A DNA stretch of 64,000 bases from Hormiphora californensis (GCA_020137815.1 CM035359.1:1348386-1412385); one strand, 5' to 3'; positions 41,593 to 52,989 are shown, counted from the first letter of the stretch. Made by a program: numbers and translations. The notes: generated by a model from the sequence alone, not told the origin.

Positions 41593-43594
41593 TGTGTGTG
41601 TGTGTGTGTTTTGCACCGCCCGTCATTCCACCCACTTTACTGCCCCACAATGGTCGGCAGACAACCTATATTAATATCACTCTTCGCCACCGTCCCCCAC
41701 ACGTAGGGATAATGTTGATGTTGTTCCGGTTTGGGTCCTGGTATTTTGTTGAGCAAGCTCAACATTTCCCTCGAACCTTCGCCGGCATCACAAGAAGAGC
41801 CTTTGATACAGTGAATCTAATATTAGACTGACATACCTATATTGTCAGGACAATGGATGGAATTTACCTGTCTCACAGACTGGTCTTTGGTTACTACTGC
41901 TCCAGGGAGCTGTAGAGGTAGGTGGGTTGCCGGATATGACAATACCGTGGGTTCACCATCTAATCGGTGACGGCTGAAATATCTTATCACACCTCAGGTC
42001 TTTGGTCAAAACCGCTAGCAGTACTTATCAGCATGCAACCTGGGGGTCCGGACAGCTAATTTCTTAGCAAGCACAGATAAGCATGAAAAACGCTTATGTA
42101 AACTTCTGGTGAGCATTTGGCAAATTATCAGCTCCCAGGGGTTGCACTATTGCGGGGTAATTACTTGCCATACGGCGGAGGTGGCCCTTTGTTATGGCCC
42201 AGAACTGCCCTACCTTAATATTGGGACCCTTATGATGTGGTTTTGTGGAATTCCCCGGCCGTAGCGATTCTTGCCCTGTGGTTCGCTACTTCTTTCAGAT
42301 CGGGATGGTTGGGGATGGTTTATTCGAATAGGTTACTTCTGTATACTAATTTGGAGAATTTGTGCAGATCCAGTGTGTTGCTGGGAGTGAGAATGTTGTT
42401 GATGATATCTTGGTAGTCGAGTTTGTATCGTAGCTCATCTAGGTCTGGGCAGTGGAGGAGCTTGTGTTCCGCATTCTCTTTGACTTTGCATAAGTCACAG
42501 AGGTTGGATATGGATTTGTCTTTGTTTGAGATGGCGCTGTTTAGGTTGTTTTGTCCGGAGATTGCCAGGGTTAGACTTCTGAGGTATGGTTTTTGAGAGA
42601 AGTTTAGTTTGGGGTGGTCTCTGATGAGTTTGTAGAGCAGCGTGGTTGTCCAGTTGGAGTAATTGGCCTTCTCGATTTGTTTTATGAATTTCTTTGTGCA
42701 GTCTTCTTTCATTAGCGATATGAGTTGGGTTTTGGTTAGGCCGAAGGGGTTTGCGGTGTTAAGACTGTCTTTGGTTGCTCTTTTGGCGATTAGGTCCGCG
42801 GCCTCGTTACCGGGGATGTTGGAGTGGGCTTTAACCTTCTGAATTGTTACATTGTTGTAGATTTGTAGTTTATGGAGGTTGTTGATTGTGGAAATTAACT
42901 GGTTCGAGTTTGTCTGTCCCTTCACAAGATTAGTTAGGGTGGTTTTGGAATCTGTATGTATGGTAATGTTCATGTACTTGGTGTCATAACTCAGTAAATT
43001 GATGGCTACCATATTTATTGCTTGAAGTTCAGCTTGGTTGATTGTGTTGATTGGGGAAAGAGTTTGGATTATAATTTTGTACGAGGAATCGTACAATATT
43101 ATGGCTCCGGCACCCGTGACTGGGCCCGGCTTTGTGTCCATTTTTGAACCGTCAGTATATATTTCGATATTTCCGTTTGTGACTATATTTTGGTTTTCGG
43201 AGAAATGGATAAGTTGGGTGGAAGTAATGTCCAGTTCTGAACCCGGGTTTAGGTGGCGCAAGTAGTTTTCTATGTCTTTGGAGTGGGTGAGTCTGGCTCT
43301 TGTACCGTGGTTTGGGTCTGACCACCAGTTGTTGTTGCTAATGAGGTGGATGTAGTTGTTAATTCTTTCTTTGTTTAAGAGAAAGACAAGAGGCTCTACA
43401 CCGGCGAGCTTAGTCAGTGTTGCTGACTGAGTATGTTTATGGCCGCCTGTGATCTTACGGTTGACGGCGTTTTGGACCGTTTGCATCTTTTGGAGTGCGG
43501 TTTGGTTATTCAGGATCGTGTGACCCCAGATACCGCCTGCGTATAATAGATTTGGCATAATTATCTGGTTGTGGACGTGTCTGGCTTGGTCCAG
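41593..43594 (-). mobile_element. 5'-truncated RNase H-bearing LINE nested in the first LINE
   Basis: About 2.0 kb inserted between the EN and RT parts of the host element, same orientation. It is flanked by GGGGCGTG (41585-41592) and GGTGCGTG (43595-43602), an 8-bp duplication with one mismatch. The 3' end is a (CA)n tail following about 700 bp of non-coding 3' UTR. The RT is cut off at its thumb. Confidence 0.75.
42320..43594 (-). pseudogene. C-terminal RT thumb, RNase H and zinc motif of the nested LINE
   Basis: Open from the truncation point to the stop at 42320, about 424 codons. It starts in the RT connection (LLYAGGIWGHTILNNQTALQ). It then enters an RNase H domain with EIYTDGSKMD, NQAELQAINM, HTDSKTTLTNL and GNEAADLIAK, which supply the expected acidic residues D, E, D and D. 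The C-terminus carries CDLCKVKENAEHKLLHC, a zinc-binding pattern. An RNase H after the RT is characteristic of the I/R1-type LINE groups. The frame is intact but 5' truncated, so it cannot retrotranspose on its own. Confidence 0.8.
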
Positions 43595-44130
43595 GGTGCG
43601 TGACCCCGCGATGGGAACCCTGTAAAAAGGGTGTAGGCCGCCTCTTCGTCAACCCAAGGGTGCTGCTGGATGCCAGCATTCCCGAACATAAGTCCTATGT
43701 CAATCACACTTCCCCCGTTGTTACAAAGAAATGTATTTCTACCGGGCGAAAGGGCTACACACTTTTCCGTGTCACAAAATTCCAGCAGCTGTTTTCCCTC
43801 CTTATTAGTTTGCCTGTCACCTAGGGGAATGCATCGTGCATTTAGATCTCCAAGAACAAGTAAAGAACGGATGCCAGAGGATTTACAGAGCGCCCAAGCA
43901 TTTCTGATAACATCGAGGAGTGGAGATAAACTGTTGCTGGGGGAACGGTAGACAGATCCTACCATCAATGGCTTGTTGTCGATCTGGATGGTTGCGAAGA
44001 CAGCACCAACTAGGGCGGATTCAAGTTTGTGGATGCGCTGTGGCTTTAAATCAGGGTTTATGGAGAGTGATACTCCCCGGCCCCGTTCGAATTTTGGTCC
44101 TATCTATAGTATTAAACTGGCAGCATCCTG

Positions 44131-44700
44131 ATCTAAAATAAGCAGAATTTTCAGCATTTTAGTCCGCCAATGTGCTGAAAATTCCTCTCAATCACATTCT
44201 TGCAGTACTGCAGCAGTGTGAATGAGAGAGAAAGAGAGAGAGAGAGAGGGGGAGAGGGGAGGGAGATGGAGAATATGTGTTGGTTGGCGCCAGTTGTGCG
44301 TAGTGCACCGACAACAGTCTAGAGGGGGAAAGGGGGAGATTAGAGAGATTCATACATTACCATTGCAATTGAATTGGCTCTCTCTCTCTCTCTCTCTTTT
44401 TCAGCGCGACCAGTTCAACCAATCTGCTGAAAATCGTGCTGAAAACTGACCATTTCAACCAATCTGCTGAAAATCGTGCTGAAAACTGTTGTCGGTGCAT
44501 TACGCAAAACTGGAACATTCCCCAGCATATTCTGTCTCTCTGTCACACACAACCAGCACATAATATCCCCAGATATCTCTCTCTCACTCTTCAGTCTTTC
44601 ACATTCACTGCACCACCTATATTTTCAGCAGAATTTTCAGCACATAATATGTAGATGAAATTTTTGAATTGTAAAAATCAGCATTCTCGTTAAAAAAAAT
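44131..44700. mobile_element. 570-bp insertion in the LINE endonuclease
   Basis: Bounded by the 10-bp direct repeat CAGCATCCTG (44121-44130 and 44701-44710). The right end is A-rich (TTAAAAAAAAT), which suggests retroposition. Internally it has inverted pieces (TGTGCTGAAAATTCC and its inverse, ACTGTTGTCGGTGCA and its inverse), a two-copy tandem ending CTGCTGAAAATCGTGCTG and an (AG)n tract. Class unresolved. Confidence 0.65.
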
Positions 44701-44930
44701 CAGCATCCTGGGAGACATTTCTTTCCAATTGGTTGGCAAATTTTGAATTTTCGAACGGGGCTCCCCGGTCGGCAGAAACTCCAAAGGTCTTCATATTAGT
44801 GAATGTGTTAACAGCAGGTGAGGTTCCCACCTCCTGCAAGGCGAGTATGCTAATACGTCTTGTATAACATAAACGATCTACTGCAATTGCAGATTGAGGA
44901 CTAAGACCGCTCACGTTTAATTGACACAAA

Positions 44931-46366
44931 CTAACCATAGTGCATTTTTGAGAGAATAGGGCAGTTCATTGATGTGGCGGAATGGTTGCGGTCCCTACTG
45001 TTAACACAGTTTGAGCACTTTAGACGAGATGAATCCCCAGTTGATATAACAGGACAATCCACAGGTTTGTGATCCTCAGAGCAATGAGGACAACAACGTT
45101 TCTGTCTACACCAGCAGGCTGGGTGACCAAACTGGAAGCAGTTATAGCACTGGTTGCTTTTCGGAGATCTCGTATCTTAACGTATTGCCTTATCCGACAT
45201 GATTGGTAATCTAATCGGAGTCCAGAACTTATAGCAGCATCTCGTCCTTGTTCAGTTTCAAAGATTATCATTACTGAAGATGTAGGTGTGCGACTTCTAC
45301 CGAGCATTCTCCGTACATGGGTGGGCTTGACACCCAGTTTGACCTCCAGACTTTCTGAGATTTCAGCTTCCAAAACTGAAGGGTCCACATTCTCAGCTAC
45401 GCACTTGTGACCTCCCTCAGACAGAATGGATGCACGTGTTGATTTATCAACACTAGCAAAGAAGTTAGGCTTCCAATCACGAACGACAGTTTCTGCATCT
45501 TCACTTGAAGTCATCTCCAATAGAAGATAACCCCGCCTTGTCGGCTTGACCTGGGAGATTACAATGTTAGGGTAGTATTTGTGAAATTCTTTCGAAGTTA
45601 AATATCCCTGCTTAATGAACTTTTCATAATCTGTGACTCCTCTTACTATAACTGTTCTCTTAGCATCACACAAATTAGATCGGTTTGCACCATGAGAAGA
45701 GTTCTTAAAACTGTTATTTGTGCCCTTAAAAACTTCTCTCTGAACATTTACAACTCTCTGTGAATCACCACACTCATCAACACTTGGTTTGGCCCTGACA
45801 ATGGCTTGTGAACCGAGAGCTGTTGCGTAGCTCTGGTTAATGGATTTACTCATCTCCTCCAAGAAAGACGATACTTTAGTGTCTATCGCATGTTCAAAAT
45901 TGTCTAAGCGGTCTTCTAGTACCCTCTGAGTAAGTACAGACGGTTCGTTGCTCGTACTCTTAATAGTACAGTTCAGTTCATCGTCCCTACAGCTGGGACA
46001 AAACCATGCTAAACCCTCGTATTCGTTTATCAGCAAACAGGTTTTATCATCATCTAGAACGGCAGAACAGTCACTATTTCGGCATGTTACAGTATACTCT
46101 CCATTGATGGTTGACGGGGCATTAGATGCCTGCTCATGTAGATCGTCCAAAAGTTCAAGCGTGAGACAGTACGCACTCCTCAATAACTGTAGTATATCAG
46201 TACGGCTGGGCTTGGAAGAAGGGGGATTTGGTGATCCCTTGGTGACATAAGTCATTAACCCTTTCTGTTCAACTGCGGCTTTCAACGCAAGAAATCCATC
46301 GTGGGTGTCTCGAACAGTTTTCATATCGGGGTTATCCTCCCCGTTCTTCTTTTTCGTTTTAGTCAT
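44931..46366 (-). pseudogene. LINE ORF1: PHD-like finger, RRM-like domain and CCHC knuckles, one frameshift
   Basis: Starts MTKTKKKNGEDN at 46366. Around residues 100-140 a PHD-like cysteine pattern occurs (CRNSDC, WFCPSCRDD). Around 235-300 an RRM-like segment follows (RTVIVRGVTDYEKFI, RRGYLLLEM). After DLRK the frame is lost by one missing base in the TTTT run at 45158-45161. In the shifted frame three zinc knuckles follow: CX2CX4HX4C (CYNCFQFGHPACWC), CX2CX3HX4C (CPHCSEDHKPVDC) and a third CX2C...HX5C. The proper stop TAG (44933-44931) overlaps the ORF2 ATG as ATGGTTAG. ORF1 proteins of this layout bind the element RNA. Confidence 0.8.
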
Positions 46367-46699
46367 GTTTCTGCCCTTAGGGGCGGCTAGTGGGTCGCCA
46401 TCCTCAAATTAATTTGTTTAAAGTAGTGTTGAAAAGTTTGAAACCTGTTGTAGTCTATACAGTTAACAAGATAAACAAGGATGAAGGACCGGGACTAGGT
46501 CCGGGCCAAGGACGGGATAATCCGGACAGCGAACAACAGTGAAATTAATTAACGGTAACGATTCCTGATCATTGATCAAAGTCCCGGCCGGTTCTTGAGG
46601 GCGAGCATAAGTCATTACAAGGCAGGTCAAATAATAAATATGGGTGATGGGTGGTGCCATAGCCCTGTGCCGGGCTTGAGACCCACAGGGCTGATATAT

Positions 46700-47045
46700 G
46701 AAGGCTCAGCTTCATCTTTCCCTCCCCCCAGTCGGCCACCCACTTTGTGGCGCCAAATTTTGACGTATTTGGCCATAACACAACCATTTCTTGGCCAAAT
46801 TGCTTCATCTTGGAAAGATGGCATCCAGCTCTTTCCACAAAGCACAAGTTTTAGCCATTTTGTCGAAGAAATGGCGGAGCTATGGCGCGAAACGCCTTAG
46901 AACGCGCATTTTGCGGCAGTGCGGCACAACTCCGCCATTTTTGCACCGACCTTCATTTTCTTGAGCTGTATGGAAAGAGCTTGATTCCCTCTTTCCAACG
47001 AGCCCAAGATGAAGCAATTTGGCCAATTAATGGCTGAGTAACTTG
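46700..47045. repeat. 345-bp inverted repeat (MITE-like)
   Basis: GGCCAAATTGCTTCATCTTG at about 46791 is inverted as CAAGATGAAGCAATTTGGCC near 47007, with further paired segments (GCTCTTTCCA, ATGGCGGAG/CTCCGCCAT). No coding content. Confidence 0.6.
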
Positions 47046-47069
47046 GTGTCTGCATAAAAATCACAACCG

Positions 47070-47245
47070 GAAACGGATGAGCATACTCGGAAATGTTCAG
47101 GTCGAGCACATGAAGGTCGAGCACAAGGTCGAGCACAAGGTCCGGTCAATGTCAGCACTTTTTTTCGCGCTGCGGCTCAACGGCGGTTCAACGACGCGCA
47201 GTGGTCAGACCTTGTGCTCGACCTCGTGCTCGACCTTTCATACGA
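47070..47245. repeat. GGTCGAGCACAAGGTC inverted-repeat element
   Basis: Repeats of GGTCGAGCACAAGGTC on the left and GACCTTGTGCTCGACC on the right, around a GC-rich centre. A related element in opposite orientation lies at 51660-51905, sharing GAGCATACTCGGAAATGTTC. Confidence 0.65.
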
Positions 47246-47359
47246 CGTGCGCGCCGTGAAATCTCGCGCGAAATTCCCACAGAGTTGATCTCCGCGTCAG
47301 CCGTTTCTCCCATCAAGTCACAGACAAACAGACAAACATTCGCGCCCTGGCGTCAATTT

Positions 47360-48095
47360 AAAGTCCAATTTTTTATTTAAGCGACAGGCCGCCGCGCACT
47401 CAATTGGTAATTTGGTCATATCTCCGGTTCCTGATAAGATAAAGACTTCATCCTGGTTGCGTTGGAAAGATAAAATTTTTATCTTTCCAATGGCACCAAG
47501 AAAAAGTCGCTAGCTCATCAGGAACCGGAAATCGATTTCAAGCGCTGCATTTTGATGCGCGGCGGCCTGTCGCTTAAAGTTGAATTTTAAATTTAAGCGA
47601 CAGGCCGCCGCGCACAAAAAACTAGTTAATTGGTCATATCTCCGGTTCCTGATAAGATAAAGTCTTGCTCTTGGTTGCGTTGGAAAGGTAAAAATTTTAT
47701 CTTTCCAATGGCGCCAAGAAAAAGTCACTAGCTTATCAGGAACAGCGGTAAACCGGAAATTGCGTTCAAGCGCTGCATTTTGATGCGCGGCGGCCTGTCG
47801 CTTAAAGTCGAATTTTTTATTTAAGCGACAGGCCGCCGCGCATTCAAAGAAGTCGCGCGGCGTTGTATTTGCGCGTGACAATTCGAGAAACCTTTTCGCT
47901 CATATCTCCAGTTCCTGATAAGATAAAGAATTGATCTTAGTTGCGTTGGAAAGGTCTTGAAATTACCTTTCCAACGCTTCCGGGTTCAAGTCTTAAGATT
48001 ACCAGGAACTTGATCTCGATTATCACGCGCAAATACAACGCCGCGCGACCTCTTTGAATGCGCGGCGGCCTGTCGCTTAAATAAAAAATTCGACT
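47360..48095. repeat. Three tandem hairpin units sharing GC-rich inverted ends
   Basis: Each 200-250-bp unit starts TTTAAGCGACAGGCCGCCGC and ends with its inverse. Inside is a second pair of arms, ATATCTCCGGTTCCTGATAA and ATCAGGAACCGG. AT-rich spacers related to AAAGTCGAATTTTTTATTTA join the units at 47360, 47580, 47808 and 48080. The unit centres differ. This looks like a concatemer or a serially inserted foldback element. Confidence 0.75.
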
Positions 48096-48099
48096 TTAA

Positions 48100-49250
48100 C
48101 AGGGCAGACGGCAGCTTGCTGATGAACAAAAACATGACATGACCAAACAATGTTTGAAACATTGAACCAGTAGCATCTTCCTTTTTTCGCCAGTGTAGGG
48201 AGTCAAATTATAAACATCTTTTAGTTTTATAAATAAGGTAACAAAATTAAAAATATGATAATGAATAGCATGGTAATCAGGCAATTGATAATTATAAATA
48301 TAACACACAGATCCGCATTTTTCACATAAATTATGGGAACTATCAGTATCAGTTTCTCAGCTATTGAGAGAAAATTGTTGATTAGCTGCATAATTAACGA
48401 GGAAGCTGTGTTTTCTCCTTCCGGCCGGATCTGGACCACTGACCAGCTTTATGAAATGAGTACTAGAGTATTAGACGGGTTTTAATTTTGATATCATATT
48501 GTAGAACGTAGCGTTGTTCTACAATAAAACCCTATTCAGTTCGTATCCCGACCAAAAGGAGAAAACACAACTTTCACAGTTACTTTACACCCATGAAATC
48601 TACATGTCCTCTCACCTCGACAGCTCATCACCGCCACAATCACAGCCCGTATGTCGTATGACTCTTCTTATAAGCTTCGAGTATTTTAGAATATAGAGTC
48701 CATGGCCTTTTTATGGTCTTTGTAGAGTAAAATCTTTATTAATACCAGATCCAATGTCATCGTAAGTCAGAGCAGCCACGTCATTACGCCAATAATTGAT
48801 AAGCCGGCTTCATTAGACACTAGCGTTCCCCTTGCACTGCACTGCACTTGCACTTGTAGTCCTCTATATATATATTTTGTAGTCCTCCACATATAGTTTT
48901 GCACTAGCAGCTCCTTCAGTTACTGAAATGGAAAAAACAATTTACAATTTAAGTTTACAATAACAGTAACACAGTTATAGTGGATAGTCCTAACACAAAA
49001 CTATGGTACAACCACACCCGTACACTTGCTCCCTTTTCAAAGAAATATCCCCAATAACAAATGAAAATTTCATTTGTTATAGGGGATATTGATATTTTTA
49101 TTTATAAATCCGAATAAGCTAAATAACTCGGACAGTAACAACATTACTATCTTTTCAGTGACAATTAATGTATTGACACAGTTATAAACACACACACATA
49201 CACACGTCACAGTTCTAGTTATGCATGTCACAGCTATGAATGAAGGAAGC
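48100..49250. other. No gene supported
   Basis: AT-rich. An open plus-strand stretch at 48590-48650 (EIYMSSHLDSSSPPQSQPV) could be an exon, but has no resolved splice context. Confidence 0.35.
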
Positions 49251-49254
49251 CGGT

Positions 49255-49650
49255 CAGTGGGGAATACTGACGTACGCATTGAAGTGAGAGTGGACAGAAG
49301 CAGAATTGGAGAAGCTTGATTGAGGTAGTAGAGCATATAACTTTCCGAGTATTTTCCATTTTTCCCGCTCTCAAAAGATACAATGATACATTCCTCGCTG
49401 TGAAATTGCTCTCTATTATACACACGGCGGGGCAGGTTCACTGTTCGGGCATACACGCCCAGTGCCCACAGAACATAGCGAGATAGAGTTCCAGCCCCCT
49501 GGTAACAAATATAATAGAGCGAGGAATGTATCTTTTCAGAGCGGGAAAAGTGAAAATACTCGGAGAGTTCTGCTCTACTACATCAATCAAGCTTGTCCAA
49601 TTCTTTTTCTGTCTACTCTGACTTTAACGAGACTTACCAATTTCTATCGC
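49255..49650. repeat. Inverted duplication with about 140-bp arms
   Basis: The plus-strand block at 49515-49650 (GCGAGGAATGTATC, AGAGCGGGAAAA, CAATCAAGCTTGTCCAATTC) recurs on the minus strand at 49255-49405 with minor differences. Spacer is about 110 bp. Confidence 0.65.
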
Positions 49651-49805
49651 ACAGGGTTAATAATATCGTGTACTGGTCCTGGGCTTTTTGTCAGCTTTGT
49701 GCTTGTTATGAGGCGATCCCATATATTATCTGGTCATATTCCAAACAAATAGATATCACTGTCTCGACCCTGCATGAGGAGAGAATATATCAGTAGTCAG
49801 TACAA

Positions 49806-49960
49806 AGGATGGGAGCAGGTTTAGGGACATCCAACATCTATTTAGTTTTTTATCGGTTGTTGGGACGTGGAGAGGTAGGGCCTAATGAAGAGATTAGATA
49901 TCAGTACGGAGGTTGGGAGCAGGTTTTAGGAAATCCTACATTTATCTACTGTCATCATCT
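49806..49960. repeat. Direct duplication
   Basis: GGATGGGAGCAGGTTTAGGG with CATCCAACATCTAT recurs at 49910 as GGTTGGGAGCAGGTTTTAGG with AATCCTACATTTAT. Unknown origin. The remainder to 50280 has nothing recognisable. Confidence 0.45.
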
Positions 49961-50387
49961 TTTTAGATATACCTTACTCTCGATTTTTAAGAAACGCTTT
50001 AGTAAGAAACTTTTTTATAAGAAACTTTTCAAATGTAAATCACACAATTCAGAGACACCACAACAAAATAGAACACCCCCAACTTGTTTAGTTTCTTGAT
50101 ATAGAAGAAATTCTTTTTGTTTTTGGATTGCTTACACTTGAAGTTTCCTAGAAAAAAGTTTCTTATTGAAAAGTTTCTTGAAATATGAGAGCTTAATTAA
50201 CGAGAGTAAGGTTTTCTCCGCTGATGTGGGGTACTGGGTAGGGCCTAAATTAGATCGCGTAATTTAGAGATTACAAATCAGTTCATGGTGACCCACACAT
50301 GCTCACCCTTCACACAGACACCCCACACAAACATCCACTACTACCACACCCCTCCCCCCTCCGCATCCCCCTCCCTTCCCAAACTCA

Positions 50388-51055
50388 GAATCTCCATCTC
50401 TCCATCTCTCCATCTCTCCATCTCTCCATCTCTCCATCTCTCCATCTCTCCATCTCTCCATCTCTCCATCTCTCCATCTCTCCATCTCTCCATCTCTCCA
50501 TCTCTCCATCTCTCCATCTCTCCATCTCTCCATCTCTCCATCTCTCCATCTCTCCATCTCTCCATCTCTCCATCTCTCCATCTCTCCATCTCTCCATCTC
50601 TCCATCTCTCCATCTCTCCATCTCTCCATCTCTCCATCTCTCCATCTCTCCATCTCTCCATCTCTCCATCTCTCCATCTCTCCATCTCTCCATCTCTCCA
50701 TCTCTCCATCTCTCCATCTCTCCATCTCTCCATCTCTCCATCTCTCCATCTCTCCATCTCTCCATCTCTCCATCTCTCCATCTCTCCATCTCTCCATCTC
50801 TCCATCTCTCCATCTCTCCATCTCTCCATCTCTCCATCTCTCCATCTCTCCATCTCTCCATCTCTCCATCTCTCCATCCCTTAATCTCTCAATCTCTCAA
50901 TCTCTCTATCTCTCTATCTCTCTATCTCTCCATCCCTTAATCTCTCAATCTCTCTATCTCTCTATCTCTCTATCTCTCTATCTCTCTATCTCTCTATCTC
51001 TCTATCTCTCTATCTCTCTATCTCTCTATCTCTTCATATCCATCTCTCCATCTCC
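50388..51055. repeat. (CTCCATCT)n 8-bp minisatellite, about 60 copies, then (CTCTATCT)n
   Basis: Very homogeneous CTCCATCT array to about 50876, followed by CTCAATCT and CTCTATCT variants. It lacks stop codons in several frames, so the roughly 200-codon frames here are artefacts. Confidence 0.95.
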
Positions 51056-51323
51056 ATGCAAAACGCACACTCATGACTAGAGATAGATAAACGTAATTGA
51101 AGCAAAGAAAAGAAATGGTAGTTGGGTGGCGCCCTTGTTGGGACAGCTCTGCTTCCCAGCTGTTCGACACAGGGAGGACTCATGAAGAAAAGAAAGCCAA
51201 TTAGAAATAGACATAAATGGGTGATTCAAAGATGACGTCCACTGTCCAGGAGTAGGGGAGGGGCCAGGGGGAGGTAACCGGCGGACCTTACCTGGAGTTA
51301 TGAGTAAAGTCAAAGATATAATT

Positions 51324-51429
51324 TTAGTGAATATCCTCAAGCTCCTCCATCATGATAGTAAACACCTCAAACTGCTTCTGGGATTGTAGTTTTACTAATT
51401 TATCCTGTTTTTTCATTTTTACAAACATC
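51324..51429 (-). CDS. Candidate terminal exon of an unidentified gene
   Basis: After the acceptor TTTAG at 51430 the frame reads MFVKMKKQDKLVKLQSQKQF, then an acidic end EELEDIH and TAA. The composition is coiled-coil-like. No upstream exon could be linked; it might be an alternative 3' exon of the TPR gene at higher coordinates. Confidence 0.3.
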
Positions 51430-51579
51430 CTAAATGGAAAGGGTGGCTTTCACATCGGTAAGCGGTAAATGTTAGGCCCTAACTTGGTATAGGGCGTTCT
51501 GGTACATTTAATATGGTAAACCTCAACCCAACCCAATCGACAACCGGCCTAACAGAGGTCAGGGACATACAAAAGATAG

Positions 51580-51584
51580 AGAGG

Positions 51585-51644
<60 letters not shown>

Positions 51645-51665
51645 CAGAGAGAGACAGAGAGAGGT
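51580..51665. repeat. (AG)n microsatellite
   Basis: An AG tract ending GACAGAGAGAG. Confidence 0.9.
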
Positions 51666-51905
51666 CATTGGTCAAGCACGAGATCAAGCACGAGGTCGAG
51701 CACGAGGTCGAGCACAAGGTCAGCACAAGGTCTGGACACGGTCGTGGAGAAGGTCTGCGATGAAATGAACAGATTCCAGACATTTTGATTTATTTTTCAA
51801 ACTCGCGCGGCTCATCAATGTGACTTACCTGATTTTGATTTGCGCGTGACTGTGCACTACCTGTGTTCTCGACCTGTGCACTACCTGAACATTTCCGAGT
51901 ATGCT
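51666..51905. repeat. GGTCGAGCACAAGGTC element, second copy
   Basis: GGTCGAGCACGAGGTC repeats at the left and the shared GAACATTTCCGAGTATGCTC at the right. Opposite orientation to the copy at 47070-47245. Confidence 0.6.
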
Positions 51906-52089
51906 CATGTCACGTGATCCAAGGCGCGTCACGCCGAGTTTGAAAAATGAAAGTTTAGAATTTTTCAATTGATAAGCGCGGCGCGGCAACGCGCATTGCT
52001 AATGGCATTGTTAATAAAATTAACTCGCGCGTTCCATTTCTATGAATCCATGATGAAGTCAACTATTTCATGAATTTTACACCGGAGCT

Positions 52090-52640
52090 CCTGCCACTCC
52101 CCTAGGTTTCAGTGTGTCACATGGAAGACTCCCACCGGCAGGAATGGATACATAATACATATGCTAGTGTCTAACGGTGTATAAGGTCCATATGCATATG
52201 TCATATGCATAACACAGTACACACTGTGAGTGCACTCGAGTGTCCAGACAGAGCTGAGCTGTCTGGCGCCGCGACCCATCTGAGAATCAAATGGGGTATG
52301 GCGCCGCCATACAGGACAGAGCTGAGCCAGTGCACTGCACTGAGAGTAAGTGCAGTGGTTCAGCAACTGCCACTGCCAATGCCTAACTCAGCTCCAACTT
52401 GGACTCTCGTTCTGTCTGAGTGTCTGCAGAAACTCCAAGTTGGAGTCCAAGCTTTCAGCAGACAGAACGAGAAACTGAAACTGCAGAAGGATGGATCCAT
52501 GTCGTGGATTCCGCCCACTTCTGTGGATCATCCACTGGCTGGAGGAGGAACATCCTGTCCTACTCCTAGCTTCCTGCTTTAGTTTCACTTTCCAAGGCAG
52601 GTGTTGGCCCTTATTTTGAATAAAATAATACTGCATTATT
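52090..52640. other. Open plus-strand stretch, not assigned
   Basis: A 125-codon plus-strand frame (52205-52582) ends in a charged segment KLQVGVQAFSRQNEKLKLQK and is followed by AATAAA at about 52618. Local inverted repeats (AACTTGGACTC and relatives) make chance openness possible. No domain recognised. Confidence 0.25.
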
Positions 52641-52989
52641 TCGTGAGTTCCGCAATTCAACATTTGTGTATCACATCGTATAAATCATCATGCAAACTCT
52701 GACACACAATCATTTTTAAACAACCCTCCTAGCAATAGCTCTCTCTCTCTCTCTCTCTGCATGTGTGGGTGTAGTGCTGCTACGGTTACTCCAGCAACAC
52801 TCTCATAGTTGAACAAATAACGGTGACACAGACAATCACTCTCAAGTATTTTCCTGATCAGGGTGATTAGGTCGCCTGAATACAGACTGATTAATTGATT
52901 TCGCGGGGGCGTAAAAACTCTCAAACACGGTTCTGGAATACTTAAAATCTAAATTTCTTTCTCGAGGCAGTCTAACATTCAGAAGAGTT

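Larger units (their letters stand above)
38123..44938 (-). pseudogene. LINE ORF2: AP-type endonuclease plus reverse transcriptase, interrupted
   Basis: The pieces in order on the minus strand are as follows. 44938-44711 is the EN start, with LNVSGL and LQEVG. 44120-43603 is the EN core, with GSVYRSPSN and GDLNAR. 41584-40306 is the linker and RT fingers, with SFRPITISSYIGKMLERVM and DFQKAFDSVPHE. 39580-38123 is the RT palm onward, with GLPQGAVLSPILF and FADDGSV, and a terminal CxxC-H-C zinc motif CLECGQLPDSTFHKLFEC. The final EN motif, usually SDHxPV, reads GHAPV here, so the catalytic Asp appears replaced. A TAG (44104-44106) also interrupts the EN frame outside the insertions. The copy is therefore inactive. 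In the intact family this protein nicks target DNA and primes reverse transcription from the 3' OH. Confidence 0.8.
38100..46400 (-). mobile_element. Non-LTR retrotransposon (ORF1 + EN-RT ORF2) carrying three nested insertions
   Basis: ORF1 lies at 46366-44931 and ORF2 starts at 44938, overlapping the ORF1 stop. ORF2 is cut by insertions at 44131-44700, 41593-43594 and 39590-40305, each with a short target duplication. Removing each leaves the frames in register. Clade by general look is CR1/Jockey-like (inference). The ends are not defined: no clear target duplication for the whole element and no recognisable 3' tail repeat. Confidence 0.8.

Noticed and set aside
43561-43968. Independent endonuclease gene
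   Set aside because: It is the EN core of the interrupted LINE ORF2. Its last codons belong to the nested element.
50285-50940. Four overlapping ORFs of 158-213 codons
   Set aside because: All lie in the CTCCATCT array, where an 8-bp unit without stops opens several frames on both strands.
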